From: Paenibacillus lutimineralis
Lineage (GTDB): Bacteria; Bacillota; Bacilli; Paenibacillales; Paenibacillaceae
Length of the DNA stretch: 64,000 bases
Direction of reading: 5' to 3'
Assembly (NCBI RefSeq): GCF_003991425.1
Contig: NZ_CP034346.1
Coordinates: 5,329,001-5,393,000 of the forward strand
How positions within the stretch are numbered: the stretch's first letter is position 1; the number at the start of each line of letters is the position of its first letter. Of the stretch, positions 36,647 through 45,380 are shown in pieces. The notes beneath the pieces are model-generated. The model ran no database searches, had not been told where the DNA came from, and saw nothing but the letters and a program-made list of their open reading frames with translations. Both the position numbers and the translations under genes were made by a program.

Positions 36647-36690
36647 AGATTCGTTCCTTTTCACTCCATGAAAGGGTTCGAATCTTTTTT
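36647..36690 (+). terminator. Terminator of the 66-aa gene
   Basis: AGATTCG...TTTTCA pairs with TGAAAGGG..CGAATCT and runs into TTTTTTT. Confidence 0.8.
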
Positions 36691-36699
36691 TCTGAAAAT

Positions 36700-36729
36700 T
36701 TGAAACTATATCAATCTTAAACGTATTAT
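36700..36729 (+). promoter_or_regulatory. Candidate promoter of the AI-2E family gene
   Basis: TTGAAA, 18 nt and TATTAT, ending 37 nt before the ATG. Confidence 0.55.
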
Positions 36730-36765
36730 TTATATAACAGATTTCTCAGGAGGTTCTACAGCAAT

Positions 36766-37974
36766 ATGGAAAACTCACAGACATGGAGCGGACGCTTCAA
36801 AAAGCTGTTCATTAACAACCGTTTCGTTCTATTTCTATTGATCTTGCTCTTGATCGGTTTGAATATATTCGTCTTCGACAAGATTTCCTTCGTATTCAGG
36901 CCACTAACGATACTGCTTAAAACTGTATTTCCTCCAATATTATTGACAGGCGCTCTCTTTTACTTGCTAAATCCTTTAGTCAATTGGTTGGAGAAGAAGG
37001 GGATCAAACGCATCTATACGATCGCAGGCCTTTACTTGCTCATTATCGGCCTGATTACTATCGTTATCATCTCTGTAATCCCACCTCTTCAAGAGCAGAT
37101 TAATCGGCTTATAGTTAATTTTCCAAAATACAGCTATGAGGTGCAGCTGCAATTCGAGAGTCTAATCGGAAGTGACTTCTATCACCAATTCCAGACGACA
37201 ACGGGATTTGACCCAACAACTGTTGGAGAGACACTAACCCAGCAGGCCACAAAGCTTATGAATGGTGCTTGGTCAGGCATCGGCGGCTTCTTAGGCGCAC
37301 TCAAGGATGTGATTCTTACGATCGCAACCATACCTTTTATCCTGTTCTATCTACTCAAGGACGGAAAGAAGCTCCCACATTACTTTATGAAATTTGTACC
37401 TAGTCGGTTTCGGGAGAATACACATACGGTCATGTCCGAAATGAACGAGCAGATTAGCCATTACATCCGTGGGCAAATCATCATCAGTTTCTCTGTCGGA
37501 TTATTGATGTATATCGGTTTTTTGATTATTGGACTGGATTACTCATTAATTCTGGCTTTGATTGCTTCCTTTACCAATATCGTTCCTTATCTGGGGCCGG
37601 CTATCGCCTTTACGCCTGCGCTGATTATCGCAACTGTTACCTCCCCGTTAATGCTGTTCAAGCTAATTATCGTATGGGCAGTTGTGCAATTCATCGAAGC
37701 CAAACTTATTTCGCCGCAAATTATGGGCAAGAAGCTGCGGGTTCACCCGATTACGATTATTTTCGTTATTCTGACTGCAGGACATCTATACGGCTTCATC
37801 GGCATTCTGCTGGCTGTTCCAGGATATGCGGTTCTTAAAGTAATCGTGACTCATTTCTTTAAATGGTTCGAGCGCCGTTCACATTTATATGATCCGATTG
37901 AACCGGATGAGACAAATGAGGACAAGCCACAGACAATTATAGACAGTTGCGAGCCTCCACTAACAGATAATTAA
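36766..37974 (+). CDS. AI-2E/PerM family transporter
   Basis: A 402-aa membrane protein of the AI-2E (UPF0118, PerM/YtvI) family. It has about eight transmembrane segments, with a central amphipathic region (residues 105-185) and the family's conserved core [20 protein letters not shown] and [21 protein letters not shown]. Members export AI-2 or act as Na+/H+ antiporters; which applies here is unknown. AGGAGG precedes ATG 36766. The C-terminus is acidic and cytoplasmic. Confidence 0.88.
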   Translation: MENSQTWSGRFKKLFINNRFVLFLLILLLIGLNIFVFDKISFVFRPLTILLKTVFPPILLTGALFYLLNPLVNWLEKKGIKRIYTIAGLYLLIIGLITIVIISVIPPLQEQINRLIVNFPKYSYEVQLQFESLIGSDFYHQFQTTTGFDPTTVGETLTQQATKLMNGAWSGIGGFLGALKDVILTIATIPFILFYLLKDGKKLPHYFMKFVPSRFRENTHTVMSEMNEQISHYIRGQIIISFSVGLLMYIGFLIIGLDYSLILALIASFTNIVPYLGPAIAFTPALIIATVTSPLMLFKLIIVWAVVQFIEAKLISPQIMGKKLRVHPITIIFVILTAGHLYGFIGILLAVPGYAVLKVIVTHFFKWFERRSHLYDPIEPDETNEDKPQTIIDSCEPPLTDN

Positions 37975-37991
37975 AACTTTGACCAGAAATT

Positions 37992-38036
37992 AAAAAGCAC
38001 AGCCCTTACGGAGACTTCCGTGGGAACTGTGCTTTT
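37992..38036. terminator. Bidirectional terminator
   Basis: AAAAAGCACAG pairs with CTGTGCTTTTT; an inner ACGGA/TCCGT pair extends it. It serves the AI-2E gene and the convergent Fe-S carrier gene. Confidence 0.85.
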
Positions 38037-38082
38037 TGCCTTTTTTACGAGCTAAATGCTCATCATCATGAACAAGCGGTCA

Positions 38083-38439
38083 TCAATCACAAACTTCCGG
38101 CTTACCTTCCTCATTACGCATGCGGAATGACTGTCCACAGCCGCATGAAGCGATGGCATTCGGATTGTGGATGGTGAATCCGCCGCTCATACCCGATTCC
38201 TGAAAGTCGATTTCAAGACCGTTCAGATAACGAAGATCCTCTTTCTCAACAACCACCTTCACACCCTTGATATCCATAAACACATCCGCTTCGCCCTCAT
38301 CATCATCCAGACCCATATTATATGAGAAGCCGCTGCATCCGCCTGGTTTCACCGCTAAACGCAAGAACATATTCGGTATTTCCTGTTCGGCCAGCATATC
38401 TTTGATTCGTTCGATGGCACTTTCAGAAATTTCAATCAT
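38083..38439 (-). CDS. A-type iron-sulfur carrier (HesB/IscA/ErpA family)
   Basis: A 118-aa Fe-S cluster carrier. The three cluster cysteines are present: one in KPGGCSGFSY (about residue 34) and the pair in SCGCGQSF (about residues 99 and 101). It probably delivers clusters to enzymes such as SdhB or MqnE. It corresponds to the YutM-type protein of Bacillus. AGGAGG precedes ATG 38439. Confidence 0.88.
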   Translation of the reverse strand: MIEISESAIERIKDMLAEQEIPNMFLRLAVKPGGCSGFSYNMGLDDDEGEADVFMDIKGVKVVVEKEDLRYLNGLEIDFQESGMSGGFTIHNPNAIASCGCGQSFRMRNEEGKPEVCD

Positions 38440-38473
38440 CTTACGCCCTCCTTAGGATTACTTTTCAAGAGGT

Positions 38474-38502
38474 ATTCAAAAAATATAGCTGCTTTTTTGA
38501 AT
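38474..38502. repeat. Minimal repeat J (29 bp)
   Basis: ATTCAAAAAATATAGCTGC...TTTTTTGAAT: two inverted element ends with only a few bases between them. Flank CAAGAGGT recurs at other copies. Confidence 0.65.
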
Positions 38503-38655
38503 TCTCATTATTAAAAGTATACTCCACATGGCAAGTCCCCTCAAGAGATAGGTTCAATAACGCCTTATTAAATTGTCATGTTTTTCCTCTAAAATTTAAG
38601 TCTTTTCTTCCAGACTTATTGCCCCCTATAAGAGTCAAGGTTTATAATAAGGGTT

Positions 38656-38684
38656 GTTCTAAGAGTCCGCCCGGATTTTTAAAC
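38656..38684. repeat. Minimal repeat K (29 bp)
   Basis: GTTCTAAGAGTCCGCCCGGATTTTTAAAC, a degenerate pair of ends of the same length as J. It lies exactly 17 nt before copy D. Confidence 0.55.
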
Positions 38685-38701
38685 TCGTATTTTAAGTACG
38701 T

Positions 38702-38909
38702 GTTTAAAAAGTCAGACTTTCAGCACCGGAAGGTTGGATGAAGCTAGGGACGAAAGGAGCGGAGCGTACGTAGTGGGTACGTGAGCACCTAAGATGTTTC
38801 CGTAGGAAACATGACTCCGTAAGCATTTGCTTAGGCCCGGCTGAATTCAAGATTCGATGCCTTGATAGCTTCATGATTTGCTTCATGATCAAAGGGGGAC
38901 TTTTTAAAC
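38702..38909 (-). repeat. Dispersed repeat, expanded copy D
   Basis: A 208-bp copy in reverse orientation with ends GTTTAAAAAG and CTTTTTAAAC. The internal blocks match copies A-C except for about 40 extra bases after ACGTGAGCACC, which themselves contain the palindrome ATGTTTCCGTAGGAAACAT. Confidence 0.85.
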
Positions 38910-39031
38910 TACCTCTTTATGAGGTTTTACGGGATATGATGAAAATTGCATCCATATAAGCCGAGCTACGCATCGGCTATTTCGTTCAATTTTTCACAGT
39001 TCAGATCCAAAGAAGAAACGGAGGTAGACAC

Positions 39032-40138
39032 ATGATTCCAACAGTGATTGAGACAACCGATCAAAGAATGCTTGAAATCGTTAATAAAGTAAGAAACGGT
39101 GAGCGACTGACTCTTGAGGACGGGGTATACCTGTATGAGAGCGACGATATTTTGACTATCGGCCAACTGGCTAATGAGGTCAATTTAAGAAAGAATGGCA
39201 AGAAGGTTTATTTCATCGAGAACATGACCTTGTACTTCACTAATGTCTGTGAATCGCACTGCGCATTTTGCAACTTCCGACGCGATGAAGGAGAAGAAGG
39301 CGCGTATACTCTGTCTGGTGAAGAAATGATTGCATACGTCGAACAACATATTCATCCAGGCGTGCGAGAGTTCCATATTACAGGCGGACATAATCAACAT
39401 GTTCCGTTCCAATATTATGTCGACTCGTTGAAGGCACTGCATGAGCACTTCCCTGAGGTGACAATCAAAGCCTACACCGCAGCGGAAATCGAGTTCTTCA
39501 CCCGTATTAGCGGGATGAGCACGAAGGAAGTATTGATGGCGCTACAGCAAGCTGGCCTTAAATCGCTAACTGGCGGCGGAGCGGAGATCCTCTCTGATCA
39601 ATATCGTCAGAAGATGAAGGTCGAAAAAGCAAATGTCGACCAATATCTGGATGTCCATCGTACAGCCCATCAGTTGGGGATGAAGACACATACCACAATG
39701 CTGTACGGAGCAATCGAAAGCCATGAAGACCGTGTACGCCATATGACTCAGATTCGCGAACTGCAGGATGAGACCGGAGGCTTCATGGTATTCATTCCAT
39801 TGTCTATGCAGCCACGCAACAAGAACGCAGGAATTATGCGTCGTAATTCCGCCTTCGAGGATCTGAAGACGATCGCGATTAGCCGCCTGATGCTGGACAA
39901 TATTCAGCATATCAAGGCGTACTTCATCAACATCGGCGTACAGCTTACACAAATGGCGCTGGCCTTTGGAGCATCCGATGTACATGGAACGCTTGTTAGA
40001 GAACGGATTAGCCACGCAGCTGGAGCCAATACACCTGAGGGGCTAACCCGCAAGGAATTAATCTGGCTGATCAAGGGCGCCGGCAGAATTCCAGTAGAAC
40101 GGGACACCTTCTACAACGAGATCGAAGTTCACGAATAA
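39032..40138 (+). CDS. mqnE: Aminofutalosine synthase (radical SAM)
   Basis: A 368-aa radical SAM enzyme of the futalosine menaquinone pathway; it joins the MqnA product to SAM-derived adenosine to give aminofutalosine. The cluster cysteines Cys73, Cys77 and Cys80 lie in NVCESHCAFCNF. The blocks HITGGHN, TGGGAEIL and FINIGVQLTQMALAFGASDVHG are typical of MqnE and distinguish it from MqnC less clearly. GGAGG lies 7 nt before ATG 39032. The other mqn genes are not adjacent; a UbiD-type decarboxylase of the same pathway lies at 57-58.8 kb. Confidence 0.88.
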   Translation: MIPTVIETTDQRMLEIVNKVRNGERLTLEDGVYLYESDDILTIGQLANEVNLRKNGKKVYFIENMTLYFTNVCESHCAFCNFRRDEGEEGAYTLSGEEMIAYVEQHIHPGVREFHITGGHNQHVPFQYYVDSLKALHEHFPEVTIKAYTAAEIEFFTRISGMSTKEVLMALQQAGLKSLTGGGAEILSDQYRQKMKVEKANVDQYLDVHRTAHQLGMKTHTTMLYGAIESHEDRVRHMTQIRELQDETGGFMVFIPLSMQPRNKNAGIMRRNSAFEDLKTIAISRLMLDNIQHIKAYFINIGVQLTQMALAFGASDVHGTLVRERISHAAGANTPEGLTRKELIWLIKGAGRIPVERDTFYNEIEVHE

Positions 40139-40155
40139 GCTGAGCATAAAAATTA

Positions 40156-40192
40156 ACAGCCTGAGAATGGTTTCCCCCATTTCTCAGGCTGT
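40156..40192. terminator. Bidirectional terminator (mqnE / yuzB)
   Basis: ACAGCCTGAGAA pairs with TTCTCAGGCTGT over 12 bp and has TTTTTATTTT after it on the + strand and TTAATTTTT on the minus strand. Confidence 0.85.
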
Positions 40193-40225
40193 TTTTATTT
40201 TCTCCTCAATCCAAATCAAAATTTC

Positions 40226-40468
40226 CTAATCTTCAATCAGTCTGATTTCCTGGATCTTGATCATAATTTGATTATATAGAGCTTCTGCAGTCTCGCCCTC
40301 GACGCTCTCTCCATTTACGAGTGCATATGGCGAGAGATAGCACAACCCGCAGCTCGTCAGGCATCCATACTCGTATACTTCACAATCGGGCAGCTGCCTT
40401 AATTTATCCATAATTTCCTCAGTACCATGAGCTGTATTGTGGGTACAATACTCTATAATGGCTCGCAA
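40226..40468 (-). CDS. yuzB: YuzB family protein (DUF1450)
   Basis: An 80-aa protein with the family's cysteine pattern: IIEYCTHNTAHGTEE near the N-terminus, then YEYGCLTSCGLCYLSPYALVNG (read as GCLTSCGLC with three Cys). The function is unknown; the cysteines could bind metal or an Fe-S cluster. The start I choose is TTG 40468, preceded by GGAGGAG 6 nt away, giving the length of B. subtilis YuzB. A longer frame to 40528 has no ribosome site. It is divergent from yutI. Confidence 0.8.
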   Translation of the reverse strand: MRAIIEYCTHNTAHGTEEIMDKLRQLPDCEVYEYGCLTSCGLCYLSPYALVNGESVEGETAEALYNQIMIKIQEIRLIED

Positions 40469-40527
40469 AAGAATCTCCTCCATATATCCAAGTTCACAAT
40501 CGTAATTCTCAATAAACTCTATAAGCA

Positions 40528-40556
40528 TTTAAATTTAAAGTTATTTGTACTATAAT
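40528..40556 (+). promoter_or_regulatory. Candidate promoter of yutI
   Basis: TTTAAA, 17 nt and a perfect TATAAT; the expected start would leave a very short leader before AAAGGAG. Confidence 0.5.
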
Positions 40557-40580
40557 AAGATGCGAAAGGAGCTGAAGACA

Positions 40581-40826
40581 ATGAGTGAAAACGTACAAGA
40601 TAAATTATATGACGAAGTATTAGAAGTTTTGGACAAACTTCGTCCATTCCTGCAACGTGACGGCGGTGACGTAGAACTGGTCGACGTTGAAGATGGCATC
40701 GTCAAATTGAAGTTGATGGGTGCTTGCGGCAGCTGCCCAAGTTCAACGATCACCCTGAAAGCCGGGATCGAACGTGCATTGTTCGAAGAAGTAGAAGGCG
40801 TTCAAGAGGTTGTACAAGTATTCTAA
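40581..40826 (+). CDS. yutI: NifU-like Fe-S scaffold protein (YutI type)
   Basis: An 81-aa protein equal to the NifU C-terminal domain. [17 protein letters not shown] is the family block and [14 protein letters not shown] holds the cluster-binding CxxC. It scaffolds or delivers [4Fe-4S] clusters. ATG 40581 has AAAGGAG 9 nt upstream. Confidence 0.92.
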   Translation: MSENVQDKLYDEVLEVLDKLRPFLQRDGGDVELVDVEDGIVKLKLMGACGSCPSSTITLKAGIERALFEEVEGVQEVVQVF

Positions 40827-40873
40827 TGATATAGCACCGTGGAATTGAATCCAGCATTTATGCTGTATCATGA

Positions 40874-40909
40874 ACCTGGCCCCTTCGGATATACCGAAAG
40901 GGCCAGGTT
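40874..40909. terminator. Bidirectional terminator (yutI / SDR)
   Basis: ACCTGGCCC(C)TTCGG pairs with CCGAAAGGGCCAGGT and is followed by TTTTTTTC on the + strand. Confidence 0.88.
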
Positions 40910-40928
40910 TTTTTCTATATTATCAATC

Positions 40929-41699
40929 CTAGGAGCGTTTGATCCAAGGCCTGATCGGGTCTAGTCCCCCGGATATATCCATCACATTCCCCGTAATAAA
41001 ATCCGAATCCGGATGGCATAAGAAGGTGATAACGCGGGCGATATCCTCCCCGCTGCCCGGCCGACCTAGAGGAGTCTCTCCATCAGACAGCACGCGCGCC
41101 TCCTGTATGGAGATCTCTTTGTTGCCGCCACGAATATCTCCAGGGCATACCATATTGACGGTGATGCCAAACGATGCCTCCTCAACGGCAAGTGTCTTCG
41201 TGAAGGACACAAGCCCAGTCTTGGCAGCGGCATATACAGCTCGGTGCGGCCAAGCACGCGACTCAGCAGCATGACCGAAGCCAAAGTGAATGATCCGCCC
41301 CCAGCCCTTCTGCCGCATCCCGGGCAAGACCAGATGATCCAACAGCATCGTCCCGACCAGATTCCCATCAATCATCGCCAATATATCCGTCTGGTCATAG
41401 TCAGCGAACATACGACGCTCTCGAATGAACGGACCCGCATTGTTCACAAGAATATCCACCGTGCCCAGCTGATCATTCACCTGCTGCACCAAGCCATCAA
41501 GCTGTTCCCTGCGAGAGATATCCGTCTTTACCGCAATCGCACGAACACCCAGCCCTTCGATCTCACTCTGCAGAAGCTGTGCTTCCCGTTCGCTATGTAC
41601 GTAATTAATCGCAATATCGCATCCCTGCTCCGCCAGCATTAACGCCGTCTTCTTCCCAAGACCTTTGGCGCTTCCGGTAATAAGGGCGACTTTTCGCAT
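40929..41699 (-). CDS. SDR-family protein with altered active site
   Basis: A 256-aa Rossmann-fold SDR with TGSAKGLG at the N-terminus, VNNAGP near residue 88 and the catalytic Tyr/Lys in YAAAK. The expected active-site Ser, 13 residues before the Tyr, is absent: the stretch reads HFGFGHAAESRAW, with a Phe or His there depending on the gap. The C-terminal DISGGLD is typical of FabG-like enzymes. It could be a slow or repurposed reductase. It is a single gene between two terminators and a repeat remnant. Confidence 0.8.
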   Translation of the reverse strand: MRKVALITGSAKGLGKKTALMLAEQGCDIAINYVHSEREAQLLQSEIEGLGVRAIAVKTDISRREQLDGLVQQVNDQLGTVDILVNNAGPFIRERRMFADYDQTDILAMIDGNLVGTMLLDHLVLPGMRQKGWGRIIHFGFGHAAESRAWPHRAVYAAAKTGLVSFTKTLAVEEASFGITVNMVCPGDIRGGNKEISIQEARVLSDGETPLGRPGSGEDIARVITFLCHPDSDFITGNVMDISGGLDPIRPWIKRS

Positions 41700-42015
41700 C
41701 TTTTGTCCTTCTCCTTCTTAAAGAGGATATTCAAGAAGTCTACTCCAACCTTCTCGGTGCTGAAAAGCAGCCTTGCTGAATTCGACTTTTTGAATACACA
41801 CTTAATCCCTTTTTATTAAGTATAAGAGATTTGAAGCATTCCCTCAAACGCATTCATCCATAACGATCAAACCTTCCATTTATTTACCAATTAAAATAGA
41901 CTATTTTATTTACTTTATGGATTATTCTATCTACTCGCAGCAAAAGTCCACTGAATTACTGGTGAGGCTGCAAAGCTATGATAAAATATGTTTAACAAAT
42001 TGAAGGGGCAATTCT
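41700..42015. other. Intergenic region SDR / sensor kinase
   Basis: Holds repeat copy E and a short hairpin ACTTAAT/ATTAAGT near 41800-41821. From 41830 the DNA is AT-rich leader for the kinase gene; I see no promoter I would defend. Confidence 0.4.
41729..41795 (+). repeat. Dispersed repeat, deleted copy E
   Basis: 67 bp: ATTCAAGAAGTC at the left, CCAACCTTCTCGGTGCTGAA inside, GACTTTTTGAAT at the right. The central core is missing. Upstream flank AAGAGGAT matches the flank at other copies. Confidence 0.7.
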
Positions 42016-43764
42016 ATGTTACGTCAATTTAAAATCCAGCATCGATTAATTGGTACCTTCTTAGTCGTATCCATCCTTCCGATCCTGTTCCTAGGATACT
42101 ATTCCTATCAGCTCTATTCGGAATCGATCAATGATAAGCTCAGCAAATCAACCTATCAGGCACTAACCCTAGTCAACAAAAATCTGCTGGCCGAGCTGCA
42201 GAATTATCAATATCTATGCGGCTCCATCTCAACCAATAATTTCGTGCAGGAGAGCCTGTCTAAGGGATTAGATCATCAGCCAATCAATGAAACGGCCAAA
42301 GAGGATGCAATGGACGCTATATTTCGGACCATATTCCCATCTCATGTTGTCAATGTAAGCATATTCGACGCGAACCATCGTCTGTTCTATGAATTGGGCT
42401 TCGAGACGGTTGATAATCACTCTCTCGAGAAAGCGATGCATGATGTGGATGCAAATGCCCCTTATGACGGCCTTACCTATGTCAAGACGATTCGTTCCTT
42501 TGATACTGTTGTACTCGGGCGCAAAATTCATGCTATAGACGACAGTACAGTGCCTATCGGTTATGCCTTTATTTTTATCAGCGGAGATTTGTTCTCCAGG
42601 AATATTCTATCCAGCGTCAATCTTGGAACCGGTTCCAAACTGATGATTATGGGTCGCGATGGAAGCGTGTTGTCGGCCAATGACGAAGAGATTCCTCTGG
42701 GCGGGCCTTATGCAGATCCAGACCTTTTTCAGCAAATTAAAGAACATCAACAAAAGGACATCAATTCCTTCTCATTACAGGTAAACAATGCGGGGCAGCA
42801 GGTCTCCTATATATACAATGAACAAATCGGCTGGTATCTCATCTCCATGATGCCCTTCTCCTATATCAATTCGGAGACGAGCAAAATAACTGTCAGCATG
42901 ACGATTATCATGATCTTGATGGCCATAACCTGCATCATTATTATCTCTTTTATGAGCAGCAGCATCGTGAAACCGATCAAGAAGATTATCAGCTTCTGCA
43001 ATCAAATCTCGACCGGTAACTTCTCTAATCGTATTAAGGATGATCAGGAGGACGAGATGGGGATTCTCTCCTATAAAATCAATATGATGGTTGATGAAAT
43101 TGAGCACTTGATGCATAACCAGCGGTTGGACCAGAAACGCAAGCGGGAATTGGAGTTTCAGATGCTGCAATCGCAGATCAATCCCCACTTCCTGTTCAAT
43201 ACGCTAAATACGTTGCGCTGGCTGGCCATCATTAATCATGTTCCTGTGCTGAGTAACGGAATCAGTTCCTTATCAGAGCTACTACGCAGCACAATCCTGG
43301 ACCGTGACGAGCAAATTACAATCCGCCAGGAAATTGATAACTTAAGCAACTATTTTGAAATACAAAAAATTCGCTATGCCGATAGCTTCCAAGTTGAATA
43401 TGGCATCGATGAGGAATTGCTTGATTGCTTGATCCCGAAATTCATTCTGCAACCGGTTGCCGAGAATGCGATTATCCACGGGCTGTCGGAGCACAGTAAA
43501 GCCATTGAGATTAAGATCAAAGTCCAGCAGAAGGATGATCTTATCTGCATCGAGATTATCGACAATGGTAAAGGCTTTGATACAAGCGTGGTCCAGGACC
43601 CGGATACGGCGGCGAATAACAAGAAGCTGTCTGGGATCGGAATAACTAATGTGGATGAGCGAATCAAGCTCTATTACGGAGAAAATTACGGGTTGTTCAT
43701 TACTAGTGTTATTGGTGAAGGCACCTGCTGTAAAATAATCATACCTACGCATAAGACACCTTAG
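42016..43764 (+). CDS. YesM-type sensor histidine kinase
   Basis: A 582-aa membrane kinase. Transmembrane helices at about 12-32 and 293-315 enclose a 260-residue extracellular sensor, probably a double Cache domain. A HAMP domain follows (SSSIVKPIKKIISFCNQIS), then the His_kinase domain with phospho-acceptor His391 in QINPHFLFNTLNTLRW and the ATPase motifs PVAENAIIHGL and IDNGKGFD. It is paired with the response regulator 17 nt downstream. The adjacent sugar transporter and phosphorylase suggest it senses a disaccharide or its binding protein. Confidence 0.92.
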   Translation: MLRQFKIQHRLIGTFLVVSILPILFLGYYSYQLYSESINDKLSKSTYQALTLVNKNLLAELQNYQYLCGSISTNNFVQESLSKGLDHQPINETAKEDAMDAIFRTIFPSHVVNVSIFDANHRLFYELGFETVDNHSLEKAMHDVDANAPYDGLTYVKTIRSFDTVVLGRKIHAIDDSTVPIGYAFIFISGDLFSRNILSSVNLGTGSKLMIMGRDGSVLSANDEEIPLGGPYADPDLFQQIKEHQQKDINSFSLQVNNAGQQVSYIYNEQIGWYLISMMPFSYINSETSKITVSMTIIMILMAITCIIIISFMSSSIVKPIKKIISFCNQISTGNFSNRIKDDQEDEMGILSYKINMMVDEIEHLMHNQRLDQKRKRELEFQMLQSQINPHFLFNTLNTLRWLAIINHVPVLSNGISSLSELLRSTILDRDEQITIRQEIDNLSNYFEIQKIRYADSFQVEYGIDEELLDCLIPKFILQPVAENAIIHGLSEHSKAIEIKIKVQQKDDLICIEIIDNGKGFDTSVVQDPDTAANNKKLSGIGITNVDERIKLYYGENYGLFITSVIGEGTCCKIIIPTHKTP

Positions 43765-43781
43765 ATGAGGAGGTAATCTCA

Positions 43782-45377
43782 ATGTATAATGTACTGCTGG
43801 TTGATGACGAACCTATCGTAAAAATCGCGCTGAGAACGATGATTGCCTGGGAAGCGTTAGGCTTCCCGATCTGTGGAACCGCTTCAGACGGAGCAGAGGC
43901 GTTAGCATTAATTGAGAAATTACACCCTGATATCATCATTACTGATCTGAAAATGCCGAATATGGACGGTCTGCAATTAATCCGAGAATTGAACAACCTG
44001 AACTATCCCGGCAAGGTGATCGTCGCCAGCAACTTTGGCGATTACGAGCTTGTGCGCGAAGCACTGCTTCTAGGTGCCGTCGACTATATGCTCAAGATCA
44101 GTATCAAGACCGATGATCTCATTGCCCAGCTTCACAAGACGGCCAAGCTGCTCGAGGAACAGCAGCAAACCCTGCAGGAGCAGGATATGAGACAAATGAT
44201 GCAGAACAGTCTCAAAAGTGTGAAGAATTCTATTTTGAAGGACTATTTTCATGACACAGACTATGAGCTGGAGCATTTCGTACAGGACAAGCAAATCAAG
44301 CTGAATTTGACGGATACCCCGTGCTATCTGTTCTATATTACGTTCGACCTGGACAAATCCGCGGGCCATAATGAGAAATCCGACATTTCCCTAGCCTTCA
44401 TTGAGAATACGATTCTAGACCTCATTGATGACGCCAGCGACGTCGAACTATTTCAGGTTGGCATGGATGGCATTGCAGCCATGATATCCAGGAAGCAGCT
44501 GGAGAAGAACCAAGGCAATCCGGTAAGCTTCATCAATAAAATACGGAAATTAATCCAGATGTACATCTCTGTGGAACCGCTTATCGTCTATTCCCGTGAG
44601 ATCAAAGGGTATGTGGAGGCGAGGAAGGCATATTGGGCCTGCAAGGATGCCTTGAATGTGATCTTCTATGAGCATTCCTCCGTAATCTACGAGCAGGATA
44701 TCAGATTTGTACAGGAACTAGAGCATGCTAATTACGTGGACTATTCCAACTCACTTTTGCGCCACTGGCAAGAGCTGGGCCGAGGGACCATTCCAGCTAT
44801 GCTGGAGGATTTTATCAGGCTATGCAAACAGAGCGGCATCCACCCTACCGCCGTCAAAGCCTTTATGCTGAAATGCCTCGAGTATATTCCATTATGTGAG
44901 GACAAAGTACGAATCGATCATGAAGAGGAATATGAGCGTCATAAGAAAGCACTGCTGCAATGCAAAGATACAGCTTCCTTATTGAATACGGCGGCATTGG
45001 CCTTCGAGCATCTCAGTCTGGTGAATGACGCTTCCGATGCGCCTGCCCTGAAGAAGGTCGTGCTGGATGTTATGGATTATGTCGAAGCCCATTACCAGGA
45101 CAAGATCACGCTGGAAATGATCTCAACATACGTGAATTTCAGTGAGAACTACCTATGTCGTGTCTTCAAAGAACAGGTCGGTATGAGCCCGATCAGTTAT
45201 ATTAATACTGTGAAAATGAATAAGGCCGCCGCTTTGATTGCAGGTGGACATACTTATATGAAGGAAGTAGCTGCCCTCGTTGGCATCAGCGACCAATTCT
45301 ACTTCAACCGACTATTTAAGAAGCAGTTCGGCGTTTCTCCTTCGAAATATACTGGCCAGAATAAGCAAGCGAGGTAG
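43782..45377 (+). CDS. YesN-type AraC response regulator
   Basis: A 531-aa regulator. The receiver domain has the acidic pocket DDE (residues 8-10), phospho-acceptor Asp55 in ITDLKMPNMDG and Lys105, which is followed by Ile-Ser rather than the usual Pro. A long middle region (about 140-420) is of YesN type. The last 100 residues are an AraC-type double helix-turn-helix (ISTYVNFSENYLCRVFKEQ and VAALVGISDQFYFNRLFKKQ). It likely activates the downstream GH112 operon. AGGAGG precedes the ATG. Confidence 0.92.
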   Translation: MYNVLLVDDEPIVKIALRTMIAWEALGFPICGTASDGAEALALIEKLHPDIIITDLKMPNMDGLQLIRELNNLNYPGKVIVASNFGDYELVREALLLGAVDYMLKISIKTDDLIAQLHKTAKLLEEQQQTLQEQDMRQMMQNSLKSVKNSILKDYFHDTDYELEHFVQDKQIKLNLTDTPCYLFYITFDLDKSAGHNEKSDISLAFIENTILDLIDDASDVELFQVGMDGIAAMISRKQLEKNQGNPVSFINKIRKLIQMYISVEPLIVYSREIKGYVEARKAYWACKDALNVIFYEHSSVIYEQDIRFVQELEHANYVDYSNSLLRHWQELGRGTIPAMLEDFIRLCKQSGIHPTAVKAFMLKCLEYIPLCEDKVRIDHEEEYERHKKALLQCKDTASLLNTAALAFEHLSLVNDASDAPALKKVVLDVMDYVEAHYQDKITLEMISTYVNFSENYLCRVFKEQVGMSPISYINTVKMNKAAALIAGGHTYMKEVAALVGISDQFYFNRLFKKQFGVSPSKYTGQNKQAR

Positions 45378-45380
45378 AAT

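Larger units (their letters stand above)
38440..39031. other. 592-nt intergenic region rich in repeat elements
   Basis: Contains two 29-bp minimal elements and one expanded full copy of the dispersed repeat, with no ORF that has a ribosome site. The mqnE ribosome site AACGGAGG lies at its right end. Confidence 0.6.

Noticed and set aside
38704..38892. 62-codon minus-strand frame inside repeat copy D
   Set aside because: The reading frame is not open in the other full copies, so the element is non-coding.
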